A stretch of DNA of 64,000 nt from Lepraria neglecta. Taxonomy: Eukaryota > Ascomycota > Lecanoromycetes > Lecanorales > Stereocaulaceae. The notes under the pieces are model-generated. The model was not told where the DNA came from. It saw only the letters and a program-made list of their open reading frames with translations, and did not search any database. Where the stretch lies: contig CM065651.1 in assembly GCA_033220425.1 (NCBI GenBank), positions 4,650,001 to 4,714,000 of the forward strand, in the 5' to 3' direction. Below are positions 1-12,872 of the stretch, one piece after another; the stretch's first letter is position 1; every line of letters starts with the position of its first letter. The translations under genes were made by a program, and so were the position numbers.

Positions 1-415
1 AGTACTAAGCGGGTCTAGTATATAATCAGGTAATATATATTCAGTGCCTAGCCTAAGAGATCTATCGTATATAGTAAATAATTAAATAGCAAGTTAAGCA
101 CGATGCTCCAAGTAGTAAGTAGTACTCCGTATATATAGATATACGAAATCTATACCAAGTATTCTTGATCGCACTGATCGCACTGATCGCATCTACGCTC
201 ATTGCGACCACTGCGCTTATCGCTTAATATACCAAGCCTTCCTAATCGCACTGATCGTACTAATCGCATCTGCGCTCATTGTGACTACTGCGCTCATCGC
301 TTAATATGCCAAGCCTTCAGGGTCTGTCCGAGTCGGATACCGACTCGTCGACTCGAACCATGACGGGCGCTACGCTCCATGAGCGCATCCCTGATCATGT
401 TTCCTGATCGTAACA
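1..415 (-). repeat. Inverted, partial LTR-like sequence of the gypsy family
   Basis: Read on the minus strand, bases 1 to about 160 match the middle of the 412-bp LTR found at 7185-7596 (about 7350-7510), with many transition differences. Minus-strand sequence starts at 415 with TGTTACGATCAGG, comparable to the TGTTAGAACTAG start of the other LTR, and runs off the left edge. It is therefore a diverged LTR of the same family in inverted orientation. It may be a solo LTR or the 5' LTR of an element lying left of the window; the pol remains to its right are on the opposite strand, so it is not their LTR. Confidence 0.6.
170..305. repeat. Two-copy tandem repeat inside the left LTR
   Basis: A block of about 66 bp containing GATCGCA, TACGCTCATTG, CACTGCGC and CTTAATATACCAAGCCTTC occurs twice in a row with a few transitions. 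A short ATCGCACTG repeat precedes it. It looks like an internal duplication in the LTR. Confidence 0.7.
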
Positions 416-3400
416 CCTAGATAATTATTTATTAGCAGCGAAGACTATATATAGCGAAGAATCTATAGCTTCCGAATTAACCAAGATACTGGACTCAAGG
501 CCGGTAATTATACGAACTTATATTAATCCTACTATAGAAACGAAGCTTGCTAATAGTATTACTATCTATAGCAAAATAGAAGATATCTCCGCCATTTAGA
601 AGCTTACGGAGGAATACCCTCGAATCTAGGAGGATACTAGAGATATAATCGACCTCCCGGAATCTGAATAGCTGACTATTCCTATTACAATAAATTAGTA
701 ATCTTCTAACGCCAAACTCGGTAACAAGGTATATCCTCTTAGCCCTAATACCTAGGCCCTTATCAACGAAAAGTTCGATAAGATATATAAATAGGGAAAG
801 ATATCGTAGTCTACTAAACCTTTACCGTTCGCTTTCCTAGTATTTATTATATAGAAAACCGTCTACGAAGGTCTAGAAAGGACTCCGAGGCGGAAGGGAT
901 ACGTCGTGGTCGATATTCGTGGACTTAATAAAATTACCGTCTCTAATAATTATCCTTTACTACTCTAAAGCAATATTATATCGTCTATATAAGGATATAC
1001 TTAGATTAGTATTGTCGACTATAGCGGCTAATTCTACCTTTTCTTGGTTAAGAAGGAAGATTAGCACAAATTTATAGTTATCTCGTACCGAGGGGCGGAA
1101 TACTATAATATCACCGCTATAGGTTTTAAAGGATTAGTTCCTTACGTCTAGAGGAAGATAGATGATTTCCTTTAACTATATCGATACTTCGCGAGATACT
1201 ACGTAGATAATATAGTCATTTTCTCCCGATTAATAAACGAATACCTATAGTACTTAAAGATTATCTTCTCTCTATTCGCGAGCCTAAAGATTATACTTAA
1301 ACCGAAGAAGTCTTACCTTACTTACCCTTCCGTTATACTACTAGGATAGAAGGTAGATAGTTTTAGTATAACTACTACTATAGAGAGAGTGGTAGCTATT
1401 AAGGATATTCGTTTCCTAGATATATTATAAGTACTAGAGACTTATATTAGAATAGCAAATTAGTTATAAAGTAATATTAAGTACTTTACCTAGATTACTA
1501 AGCCTCTCTAGTATTATAAGACGGAGTTATTAAAGGGCTCCCTAGTAAAGGGTAGGTATATACGTAAGGCGTACTTACGGAACGCAAAGTTCGTACTAAC
1601 CGAAGAGGAATTAAATATATTTAAGATACTTTAGAAGGCCCTAACGTCCGAAACATACCTATATTATCGGGATCTATCCCGTTAACTATATATAGATATT
1701 AATATATCCAAGAAGTACGGTATTCGCATTATAGTATACTATATCAAGGGAGATCTATAAGGCAATTCCTTCCTAAGGGCTGATATTTAGCCTATTCTAT
1801 TTCTATTAAAGCTTCTTAACTCTACTAAAGCTCGGTATTAGCCTATAGAACTTGAAGTTACCAGTCTTATTTAGACTCTAAAGAAGATTCTATACCTATT
1901 AGTATAGGTACTAATAAAGAAGGTTATCATTTTTACTAATCATTTAGTAACTATAGATATCTCCCGATAGATATCCTTATCTTCGTCCTCTTCTAATAGA
2001 ATGAACTTATACTTAGTCCGAGCTTCCTAATACGCTTCACAATTCGACTTAGATATACGTTAGAGACCTAGAAAGTAAAATATAGTTCCTGACGCCCTAT
2101 TAAGACTACTCCGCAATAAAGAAGAAAAGGTAGATATAGATTTACTAGGGGTACTCGATAAGATATTCACCTATAATATAACCTTTACTAAGATATTAGA
2201 AGACTACCGAAAAAGGCTTATAGAGGCGTATACTAAGGATAAGAAATAGTCTAAGATTATAATCGCTCTCTCCGGGGAAAAGGATAGACTAGAGAAGCTA
2301 GATCCTGGAAGCACCGAGAATAATATCTACGTTCCCAATATCCAATTCTTTCTACGAGATAGTCTTATCTACTATAAGGATGGTTTTAACGACCGGGAAC
2401 GACTCTATATTCCTAAGACTATAGAATAAGAAGTCTTCGAACTAGCCTATAATAAGCGAAGTTATAGAGGGTTTCACTATATATATAAGTAGATTGTCGG
2501 AAATTATTATATAAGGTACCTTATACGAAGACTTAAGCGCTATATTTTATATTGTCCTACTAGCTAAACTAAACCAAGAGATATATACCTTACGGGGAGA
2601 TGAAACCGATTATTACGCCACCCAAGGTCTTTTATACTATTACTATTGATTTTATTCTTATATTACCTATCCTACGGAATAGTTATAATACTATACTTAT
2701 AGTTACCGATAAATTCTCTAAGAAGGTTACTATAGTATCCGGGAAGGATATCTAGACTGCAGAGGAATAGGCTATTAGGTTACTCGCTGTATTAACTAAC
2801 TAGGGAATTCCTAATACAATCATCTCTAATAGAGATCCGAAGTTCCTTTCTATACTATAGAAGGCTATTTTCAAGGTATTAGGCACTAAGCTTATAGTCT
2901 CTACTACCTATTATCCTTAATCGGACGGTCAGTCCGAGCGAACAAATTAAATAGTCGAAATTACCCTGAGATTCTATATTACTTATTTCCTAGATAAACC
3001 CTAGGATAAGTTCGCCGTAACGCTTCGTTCAGTACTTAATAATTCTTCTAATACTTCTACGATATTATTACTAAATAAGATTATATATAGAATAAAGCTT
3101 AATAACGGAACAACGATTGTAGTTTTAACGTCTAAGAATTAGATAGATATTACTAATACGAGGTCTATAAACCGAAAGGAAGCCGTAGATATAATTGCTT
3201 TCGCGGCGGCTGAATCAAAGATTCGCTATAATTCTAAGTACGTTCCGCTCCTTATAGAGGAAGGAGATATAGTCTTCCTAAAGCTCTATAAGGGCTATTA
3301 ATTACTAGGGTTAGATAATAAGAAGCTTTCTAACTAACGAGCTAGCCTATTCAAGATCCTTAAGAGATACGGACGGCTTATATACAAGCTCGACCTCTCT

Positions 3401-3760
3401 AAATTAATAACTATATACCCTATCGTCTCAGTCGTAGTACTAGAACCCGCTCCGCTTAGAGAGGACCCGTATAAGCGGCCGAGGGAAACCGGCTAGGACC
3501 CGGTATTCGATAACGACGAGGAAGGTACTAATAATTACTACGAGATTAAATATCTACTTAACCGAAGAGAGAGAAGGCTTCCTAGTCGTAGAAAGCGAAT
3601 AGTAACCGAATATCTAGTCAAGTAGAAAGGATAGGGACCTGTCTAGAACAAGTAGTATAGTATCTATAACTTAGTAGACGTAAGAGAGCTTATCTAGGAA
3701 TATAAAGAAAAATATAGGCCTTAATTAGTACGAGGCTACTGAATAGAGTCTCGAAAAGAA
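416..3760 (+). mobile_element. RIP-degraded Ty3/gypsy chromovirus pol (no gag)
   Basis: One plus-strand frame, broken by many TAG/TAA codons, reads as gypsy pol in order. Reverse transcriptase covers about 780-1440, with VVVDIRGLNK at about 904 and the catalytic box read as Y-V-D-N (1200-1211, where YxDD is expected). RNase H lies near 1690-2140. Integrase lies near 2560-3000, with TIDFILILP, a decayed SxRD and TTYYP..SDGQSERTN. A chromodomain-like YLVK.KG.GP tail is at about 3609-3720. Gag and protease are absent: only about 480 bp separate the LTR-like end from the RT, so the 5' part was deleted or displaced. Stops sit where CAG, CAA or TGG codons are expected and CpA/TpG are rare, as RIP would leave. 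No functional product is possible. Confidence 0.85.
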
Positions 3761-3957
3761 TCTAAAGGAAAGAGATAATAAAGCGTAGCTTAGAAGAAAT
3801 CCTAAACGCTACCTTTCTTCCTATACGCCGATAAGTATTACTTATTAGCGTATCGTTAAGCTAGACGTTAAACGTAGTAGGTCTTACTAAAGGCCCGGAG
3901 TATTATTTAGGATAACGAGGACGTTAACTGGCTTTCTAGTAGGGGTAGAAGAATTTA

Positions 3958-4050
3958 TATCTAGCTACAACTCTAGTATAAGTAGTAGTATCTAGCTATA
4001 ACTCCAGTATAAGTAGTAGGTATCTATATAGCTCTAGTATAAGTTAGTAT
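3958..4050. repeat. Three-copy 31-32 bp tandem repeat
   Basis: The unit TATCTAGCTA-ACTC-AGTATAAGTAGTAG is repeated from 3958, 3989 and 4021, the third copy partial. It lies just past the decayed pol and could be the untranslated tail of that element. Confidence 0.6.
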
Positions 4051-4282
4051 AAATATTTCGGGATTAATAAAGCCGAATAAGTAACATAAAAGCGGGGGCT
4101 GCAGAGATTTTTTCGGTGGTAATTTTCACGCCTTCATTACGGTATAGTAATACGCTTGGTTTTGCTTCGCGAAGATCACAATATCTTACCTTACTTAACT
4201 TACCTATACCCTATACCTTTTACACGCGATATCGTATTAAACGTAACCTATATCTTTTCCTAAATATGAATTCAAGCTATAA

Positions 4283-6199
4283 GAAGACCGTACGGAAGAA
4301 AAGGATATAGAGGCCAAGTTCATTATTCCTTTACCCTTATACGATAGCTTCTAGGGTATACCTTTCAAACCAAAAGATCATTATTACGCCGAAGCTATTT
4401 CGTAGTACTATCTATCTAAAGATAATAACGCGCGGTTTATTCTTAGCGGATTGCCCTCTATTAATAAGCTATTAGAATATCTACAACGCTAAAACGAGGA
4501 GATTAGGTTAGGATTCAGACCTAATATTGATTAGATTATTAGAATAATTAACGTATATATTATTCTAAGGTACCCTATTACCGTAAACGCTAAGCTTCTA
4601 CCTATTATTATAGAACCTAAGGAGCTAGTATACGTATTGTAGAATTTTATAAACAATCCTTTTAAGGTAACTTTCAGAGAACTTATTAGTCCCTTAGCTT
4701 GCCCTATTAACGAAAACCTATATATAGAGCTATTTATTTACCCGGACTTATACTAAGGTCTTAACCTTTACACTACCTAAATTAATTATATATATTTTCT
4801 ATAACTAGTACTATAGTATACTAACTACCTGAATTAACTAGAAGAGAGGCTAGATCTAAAGAGGGAGCTCGATAATCTCTAGGATACTCTAGTCCTTCCT
4901 TTCCGCAAGCCTACTAGTCCGTTTATTCGCGTTAATTTACCTACCCTTAAGATCCTCCTTAGTAATAATGATTCCCCTACTTCGATAAAGCTACGCTCTA
5001 GTATTCTAGTATATACCTACTAGAAAGAAGGAGGTAGGGACTAGATAGGCGATCGGAAGGTTAATAACCCTCTACTTTATAACGAGCCTGATTATAATAT
5101 AATAGTAGACGAATCTATATAGCCGCTAACTAGCGTTGATATTTTATCGCTTTAGGTAGCTAATATTACCGAGAATAAAGTAATCTCTCGGATAGAGCGC
5201 TATAAGAGATAGCCTGCGGTCTTCTATTTAAGGGACTCGCTATATTCGGAATAGACGAATTATAGCTAGGTAGTAAAGCGTTACGATAGTAAGACAGAAA
5301 AATAGGTCTATAAGGTTCTATTCGGATATATATAGATATATAGAGATGAAGGAGAGCGGTCGTATAATATAGACTAGGAGGATTTCACTGGGATGAAGGT
5401 ATATAACAAGTATACTATCGTTAACGGCCGAGTCTATAAAATTCAGGCTACGCCGGGTAAGGCTATAGAGACGGCTTTAAAATTAAAGTGTAAGGGAGGA
5501 AAAAATACGCCGGGCCCGCTACTAAAGTATTAGAAGGTAGAGATACTACTAAAGGAGTTAGTAACTAAGATAAAAGGAAAGGGCGAGAAGACTATACTAA
5601 GGTAGAAGCCTACGCAGGAGCCTCTACCACCTTAAAAAAATACTATACCCGCAAAGTAGAAGCCGAATATAATTCTTATCGATAGCGATAAAGATGAAGA
5701 GGAGCTACTACTAGACAATAATATAAAGGATAAGCTTATTACTACCCTAACTCTAGATAATAAAAACCTTAAGAAGAACTTACGTGTTGCGAAAGGAAAG
5801 ATAGTAGCTATAGCGTAGCTACTTAAAGGATTTCATAAGGTATTTAATAGCTACGCTGGACGTATATTCAAGTGGAGCAGGATTATTATATACTAGAAAT
5901 TATTCATGCCGTAGATAAAGGTTCCTATATAAACTTTAAAGGTCTAGGGCGCTTTTAAAGCTGTAAAGAACGAAATAGACGAGCTTATAGATAATCGGGT
6001 ATACTATAACGGTATCGCTAAACGTATTAACGACGCTATTATTCTTTTCACCGATACTTTCCCTACTATATTACGTGTTACCTTCTATAATAGTTTATTT
6101 AAGAGCTGGAGACAAGCTCCTTTAGAGAACTTCGGGAAGCTGGTAGAAGACGGTAATATCGAGCTTAATACTCGAGGGGAGCTATATATTACCGAATAA
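4283..6199 (+). pseudogene. Long decayed reading frame of unknown function
   Basis: A single frame of 638 codons can be followed from about 4283 to the TAA at 6197-6199, interrupted only by in-frame TAG/TAA of the kind RIP makes. Composition changes along it: a mixed region with few charges, a basic middle (lysine-rich, about 5490-5640), an acidic patch (IDSDKDEEELL, about 5680-5710), then a helical-looking C-terminal part. I recognise no domain; it is neither pol nor a clear transposase. Its length and position suggest it was the accessory ORF of another transposon or a captured gene. Function unknown. Confidence 0.45.
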
Positions 6200-6207
6200 G
6201 TATGGCT

Positions 6208-6303
6208 GAAAAAAGGTATAGTACTAATAATCTACCTATCGATGTTTTCATTCCTGAGAAAAGGCACGGTACTAATACTCTACCTATTAAGTTTTCATTC
6301 CTA
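6208..6303. repeat. Direct repeat of about 49 bp
   Basis: CTGAAAAAAGGTATAGTACT...GTTTTCATTC (from about 6206) is repeated as CTGAGAAAAGGCACGGTACT...GTTTTCATTC (from about 6255). The two are adjacent, about 49 bp apart, and differ mostly by transitions. Confidence 0.6.
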
Positions 6304-6639
6304 ATAACGGTAACCCTGAAACCCTAAATGATAGTCACCCACTTTTCTTTATAACAGCGGCCCCGGATGATAGTTGGCTCGTATAGAATCTCGACCTAGT
6401 AATACGATCCTCTTGATATATAGAGCTTCTTCTAGCTTCTTCTAGCTTCTTAATACCTTGTGGGCGAACGGTATCTTTCGGCGGGGGTAACTATTATAGT
6501 TGCTAGATTAGTAAGCGCTTGCGCTTGCCTTATATATTTCTTCCGCTTAGTAGCTAGAAAGGCTTAACAACTCATTTAACCCCAATAACTCGTTCATTGT
6601 AATCTTTGCGCGTTGTATATTTCATCTATACTGAGACCC

Positions 6640-7184
6640 TGCTACCCTAGGAGTATATAATTTCTATAAGTAGCTCCCTAACTCTTACTAAATAGAGATC
6701 TACTCGAAAGAATTCTCTAAGATAGTAAATAAGTTTAATAAAGTATTTAAGAAAAAATTTATACTAAAGATACTACTACCGGCTATCTTTACTAAAGCGA
6801 AGAAAGAGGAGAATTTAAAGTATAAGAAAGGTAGTAGTCGGTAACGAGTATATACCGGGTATAAGGCCGCTAAGGCTAAGGAGAAGGAGAAGCGTAGACG
6901 TCTTCGTATAGTATTAATTAAGGCTATAAGGAAGATAAATTATAACGCTATTATAGAGGTAGAGGCGGAGGTATAGATAGTAAATTCTCAGTTAGAATTA
7001 GATAGAGGAGAAATCTAAAAAGACGTTACCGCCGATAGCGACGATAATATCGAGTATTTAGGTATATAGCCTACTTAGAGCCTTCGATAACCTTCTTCTA
7101 ATAATAATATTTAATACCTAGCGAGTATAAATAAAGGGAAAGCTCGGTAGATATTATTATCTTCTGAGTTAGAACTCGATCTGG
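6640..7184 (+). other. Decayed basic/acidic coding remnant, target of the gypsy insertion
   Basis: A broken plus frame around 6840-7180 reads as a lysine/arginine-rich helix (YKAAKAKEKEKRRRLR) followed by acidic residues. Such tails are common at the C-terminus of fungal pogo/Fot1-type transposases, but no catalytic part is visible, so that assignment is only a guess. The complete gypsy element inserted at its right edge. Confidence 0.3.
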
Positions 7185-7596
7185 TATTAGAACTAGCATG
7201 TTCTAATAGGGCTATCGCGAAGGATACGGAGCTTCGGATAGGATAGGCAAGTTAAGCGATGATCGCAATAATCGCAGTGCGAGCAATACTATCAAGAATG
7301 ATAATCGTAATAATCGTAGTGCGAGCAACGCTATTATAAAGGGCTTGGCGGGATTTCCTATTGCTATATATACGAGTACTTACTTACTATTTAGAGTATT
7401 ATACTCAACTTCCTATTCAATTATTTACTATATATAATAGATCTCTTAGGCTAGATACTAAATATATATCACTCGATTATATACTAGACCCGTCTAGTAT
7501 TACTAAAGCCTACTTTATACTCTTATTAGCTATATCTCCATCTCTATTAAGAATTAATCTATATATAACCGTCGGTATATAACACGGTTCGTAATA
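7185..7596 (+). repeat. 5' LTR of the chromovirus
   Basis: It aligns end to end with 14337-14748 without gaps. Its terminal TG...CA has become TA...TA by RIP. It contains a 73-codon open frame (7361-7582) that is only LTR sequence. It is more A/T-converted than the 3' copy. Confidence 0.92.
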
Positions 7597-7639
7597 CTTT
7601 AAGTACCCTTAAGGATAAGTACTATACTAAGAGACCCTA

Positions 7640-8560
7640 GGGTATCTACCCTAAGCTCCTCAGGAGGGAGTAGATAATAATAATACCCAACGATCGACGA
7701 AGGACTTAATAGATATATTAAGATAGCCTAGCCCGACTTATACTATAGAGAAAGAGATAAGCTCGAGGGATAGTTATCCTAGATATCCTTGTATCTAAAG
7801 TTCTAAGGGGACTTAATATCTATTTAACGATACCTAACCTTCGTAATTATCTACTTATATAGAAGAGCCCAAAAGTAGATTAATCCGTTTCTAAAGAAAT
7901 ATATAGAAGATAACGATAAAGACGGCGAAATCAAATTATAGATAGAGAGTATAGCGATATTTAGACTCGAGATCTACTATATATTCGGTCCGTTAAACAA
8001 AATCAATATAGTAATATAAACTATTTAGCACTTGACTTAGAAGAAGTCTATATTAGAATATTTAACTTAGTTTTAATAGTATATAGTAAAAACTAATTAG
8101 GATAATAATATACTAATAATAATATATCGAAGAGGTCTTAAGGATAATATTAAAGATAAGCTTATAAGGTTAGGAATTATTATTAATACTCTAGATAAAC
8201 TAATTAAAGAAGTAATCGAAATTAATAATAAGCTATTTAAAAGAACTATAGAGAAAAGGTATAATAGAGGAGTTAGCGGAATAGAATACTTAAGCTTTTT
8301 TACTAAATCGAAGAGCTACTACCTAGGATATAAAGGAGAACGCGACCCTTACGGATATATACTTATAGAACTAGACTTTACGGAGAAGAAAGGAAAGTAA
8401 GCCTTTAGAGGGCCTATAAGGGGCAAGAAGTAGTAAGGGGGCAAGAAAATACTAAAGTATTATAGCTATAGTAAATCGGGCTACTTTACTAGAGACTATA
8501 AGTCGAAAAATATAGTATATCAACCGCAGCTAAATGTACTAGAGAAAGTATATACCTAGG
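7640..8560 (+). pseudogene. Decayed gag of the chromovirus
   Basis: The region between the 5' LTR and protease reads as a broken gag frame. The best landmark is a CCHC zinc knuckle at 8458-8499 in which every zinc ligand has been changed by a single transition: Cys codons read TAT (Tyr) and His reads TAC, giving Y-x2-Y-x4-Y-x4-Y with the glycine and basic spacing kept. Upstream is a helical region (about 8000-8300) typical of gag. No product is expected. Confidence 0.7.
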
Positions 8561-11500
8561 ACGATATAGATAATACGCCTGAGGAGGTTCTACTAATATA
8601 GAAAGAAGTTAAAGAAAACGTTAACTCCTAGTATAATAGGATGATATAAGAATAGTATAACTACGAATCCGAAAGTAAGGACGAACTTATAGAGGATATT
8701 AACTTATAAACTAGAGAGGACCTAGATATTAGAGACGGTAGTAGTATTTATAAAGAATCTAAGTAGGATTAGGAAGATAAAGGAATAGATCTAGAGTAGG
8801 AAGAATCCCTTAGCATATTAGAAGCTAAGTAGGAAGACGTACGACTACTAAGAAGATTAATACCTAGATCTACTACGTCTAAGGAAAAAGAAGATTCTAA
8901 GGAATTATAATAGGATAATAAGAAACCGGATTATTAATAGAATTAGAATTATTAAAGATACAAAGAGTTACTATAGGAGGAATATACTACGCTTTATTAT
9001 ATATAGTATAGTATACTAAGAAGTTATAGAAAAGGACTAGTAAAGAAAGTTTACTATAGGTAAAACTTCTATTATAACTATAGAAGAAATAAATACAAAT
9101 TTTATCTAGTAATAAAGAGGCTTTACTAGTTCTTCCTAGGAAATAATATAGATTAGTTAGAACGCGTTAAGAAAGAAATAATATACTATCCGTACGTAGA
9201 GAAATACTATCTAAAGGAATAGTACGCCTGTTTATATAATAACTATACGGAATATAAGAAAGAAAAATCTAAAGTAGGATTCCTACTCCTAATAGCGAAG
9301 TAGATAGAATCTATATCCGAATTTCTGTAGGGAAAAGAGTAATCCCTTATAGCAGGGGTAGCTATAAGGAGATTAATATATTAACCCCTAAATAATATTT
9401 ATATTCCGCGCAATACGATATATATATATAAATACCGATAATCGTTAATAGACAGCGGACCGTTGCGATAATAGATTCTAGAGCTACTAGAAACTTTATT
9501 TCACGAGACTTAGTATAATTAACTAGATTACTAACTCGAAAGAAGCTATAATAGTACGACCTTTAGATAGCTAACGGGTTAATACTATTAACAGGAAAGG
9601 TAGACGAAGAGATACTTTCGTTACCTATTATAATTTAGCGCTACTATAAGGAGATTACCTTTAATATTATTAGGATAGCTACCTATTATATAATTTTAGG
9701 AATACCTTAGTTAAAGAAGTATAATCTAATAATAGATTAGACAAGAGGAGTACTCGAAATTAGATAATTTAGCTATATTACTAAAATCGAGCCTATATAT
9801 CGATAGCGTACGATAATAGATAAGAAGTCGAACCGAAGACCGGTCGAGGTATATATTACCTTAGCTTTATATAAAGATAGTACTAAATAGTAGTCTAACT
9901 CTATAGTTACTAGTAAAGGTTAGCGGGATAAGGAAGTAAAAGTTAAGAGAGGAACCGATATACCCTCCGTCCCTTAAGAGTATAGTAGATAGGTATATTT
10001 ATTTAAGGAAGAGACGAATATAGAAGTATTATCTAGATACTAGCTATAGGATTATAAGATCGAACTCGAACCTAGTAGATAGCCAATATTTAGACCTATT
10101 TATATATTATTAGAAAAGGAACTTAAAGTACTTCGCGGGTATATTAACGAGAACCTCAAAAAGGGATTTATTCGGGAATCTAAATTACTAGTAGGTTATC
10201 CTATCCTCTTTATACTAAAAAAGGATAGAAGCTTAAGACTATATATCGACTATCGAAAGTTAAATAATATTATAATTAAGAATAGATATCTATTACTAAA
10301 TATAGGGGAGCTATAGGATCGGCTTAGTAAAGTAAAGATATTTACTAAACTGGATCTTAGAGGCGTATATAACCTAATCTAAATAAAAGAAGGCGAGGAA
10401 TAGAAAACTACCTTCCGAATAAGATATAGCCACTATAAGTATCTAGTAATACCGTTTAGACTTACTAACGCACTAGTAATCTGCTAAGTATTTATTAATA
10501 ATATTATACGAGTATATTTAGATCGAATAGCGATAGCGTACCTCGATAATATACTAATTTATTCTAAGAATAAGGAAGAATATATTAAGTATATATAGAA
10601 TATTATTAAGTACCTATCACAAGCGAAACTTCTCCTTAAACTAGAAAAGTGCGAATTTTATTAATAAGCGATAGAATTTCTAGGATTTATAGTCAGCACG
10701 AAAGGTATTAGTATAAGCCTAGAAAAGATTAAAGCTATCGCTGAATAGCCTATACTATAGGACGTTAAAGTAGTATAGAGCTTCTTAGGATTTGCCAACT
10801 TTAATAGGAAGTTTATCGAGGGCTACTCTAAGAAAGTACTACCTCTAATAGATATTATAAAGAAGGATATCGGGTTTATATAGGGAAAAAACTAATAGAT
10901 ATTATTCGATACATTAAAGAAAGTATATATAGATCTACTAGTACTCTATACTTTTTAAATAAACGAGCCAGCTCGTATTAAAACAGATATATTAGATCTT
11001 ATAATCGGAGTATACCTATATTAAATAAAAGACTAGAAATAATACCTAGTTACCTACTATTCGAGGAAGATATTAGTAGTAGAATAGAATTATAATATAT
11101 ACGACAAGGAACTATTTACCGTAGTATATATATTATAGAACTAGCGAGTATACGCAGAGAGCTACTTAGACTTAACTATCTTTACGGATTATAAGAACCT
11201 TCTTAACTTTATAATAACGAAAGAGCTAAATAGGAGATAGGTTTAATAGTTAGAACTACTAGGTTAATATAAGTTCAAGATAATATATACCCTAGGGAAA
11301 GATAATAGTCGAGTAGATACCCTTAGTAGGCGATTAGACTATATAGAAGAAAAGAATATTATAGAAAGACTAATTCTAAAGAAAGAAGCGAACGGATCGC
11401 TAGTACTATACCAGGTATTAGCAGCGACCCTTCGTATATTAGGACCTAATACGACTAATAGGATCGTAAAGGCCTATAATAACGATATATTCGTAATAAA

Positions 11501-12025
11501 CCTACGAAAGGACTAGTAGGATTTAGTATTACTTAAATACTAGGATAAGACCTACTTACCTAATATATACGTTAAAGAAGTAATTAGGGATTACTATAAC
11601 GACCCTTTATAAGGTTACCCTAGAGTATCTAAGACGATAGAACTCCTAGGACGAGGATACGCGGCGCTAAAGCTTCGAGCGCGCGTTGAATAGTATATTA
11701 AAGAATATATCTAGTACCAGCAGAATAAGGCGGTACGATACGCCAAGTACAGGCAAATATAGTTTACTCCTATACTAGAATTACTATAGGATGATATTAT
11801 AATAGACTTTATAGTTAAACTACTACTATTAAAGGACCTAGCTATATAGGATACCTTTAACTTAATTATAGTTATTATAGATAAATTTACGAAGTATCTT
11901 CTTATAATAATAGATTATCGCGACTTTCGGAGGGTATTCCGCACTTATAGCCAATGAGATCGGCCCTATACTTCTCCCCCCTGATAGTACGCTTTTCGGC
12001 CTAGCGCCTTCAACCACCAAAACTT

Positions 12026-12606
12026 GAATTCGCACCGCAACTTCTTCGCACTACTTCCCCGCGCTATATACATCATATGATATCGAGATGATTTCATAAG
12101 TTTTGGAGTCAATCATTAGCTTGCTTGCGCATCAAGAATTTTTAGAATCGGCCCATTTGCGCAATAGTTATGAGCAAAAGAAGCGTTTTCACTATGTTTT
12201 ACATCCAGCGCGAGCTCAGTGGCAAATGCCAAGCATTGAGCTGAATGCGCCCCGTAACTTCTTTGCAGTACTTCCCCGCGCCATATACGTCATATGATAT
12301 CGAGATGATTTCATAAGTTTTGGAACCAAGCATGCGCTTTCCAATACCGTCAAAATTTTCAAAATCGGTCCATTTACGCAAAAGTTATGAGCAAAAGAAG
12401 CGTTTTCGCCATGTTTTTCTGGCGGTGCTAGATGCCAAGCATTGAGCTTGGCGCCCCCGGACCTAGAACATCAAAAGTTGAATGCGCACCGTAACTTCTT
12501 CGCAGCGATACCCTGCGCCATATACGTCGTATAATATCGAGATAATTTCATAAGTTTTGGAACCAAGCATGCGCTTTCCAACACCGTTCGAATTTCAAAA
12601 TTTAGC
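12026..12606. repeat. Three tandem copies of a 217-237 bp unit
   Basis: Units begin GAATTCGCACCGCAAC (12026), GAATGCGCCCCGTAAC (12243) and GAATGCGCACCGTAAC (12480); the third is cut short. Shared blocks include CCGCGC.ATATAC, GATATCGAGATGATTTCATA, TAAGTTTTGGA and GTTATGAGCAAAAGAAGCG. Spacing is 217 then 237 bp. Confidence 0.85.
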
Positions 12607-12851
12607 TAAGGTTTGGCTAAGGAAAGCTCAAAACACATGTTTTTGCCTCCGGAGTAACCTAAAGCTACCCCCGCAGCCACCCCCGCAGCCGCCCCCGAAG
12701 TACTAATATACTAAATCCTTAATAACTTTTAATCAATTAGGGGTAGGGCTTAAGTTTATATATATAAAATATACTATAGATAGAGTACTTTCTAATTTCG
12801 CTTAAATTTTCTAAATAGAGTATAAAATAAGCGAGATATATCCGTTTTACG

Positions 12852-12872
12852 GTAATCTTCTGTGAAGATTAC
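12852..12872. repeat. Perfect 9-bp hairpin near the right end of the insert
   Basis: GTAATCTTC, a TGT loop, then GAAGATTAC. It lies 18 bp inside the right end of the element at 11910-12890 and may be a subterminal transposition signal. Confidence 0.6.

Noticed and set aside
170-305. CRISPR-like repeats
   Set aside because: Only two copies, inside an LTR, in a fungal genome; an ordinary tandem duplication.
4116-4310. 64-codon plus frame at the start of the decayed region
   Set aside because: Short chance opening; the coding-like text is in a different frame downstream.
7361-7582. 73-codon plus frame
   Set aside because: It lies wholly inside the 5' LTR; not a gene.
12103-12381. Two overlapping 60-64 codon frames on opposite strands
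   Set aside because: They fall inside tandem repeats of a non-coding insert; the readings follow the repeat and show no domain.
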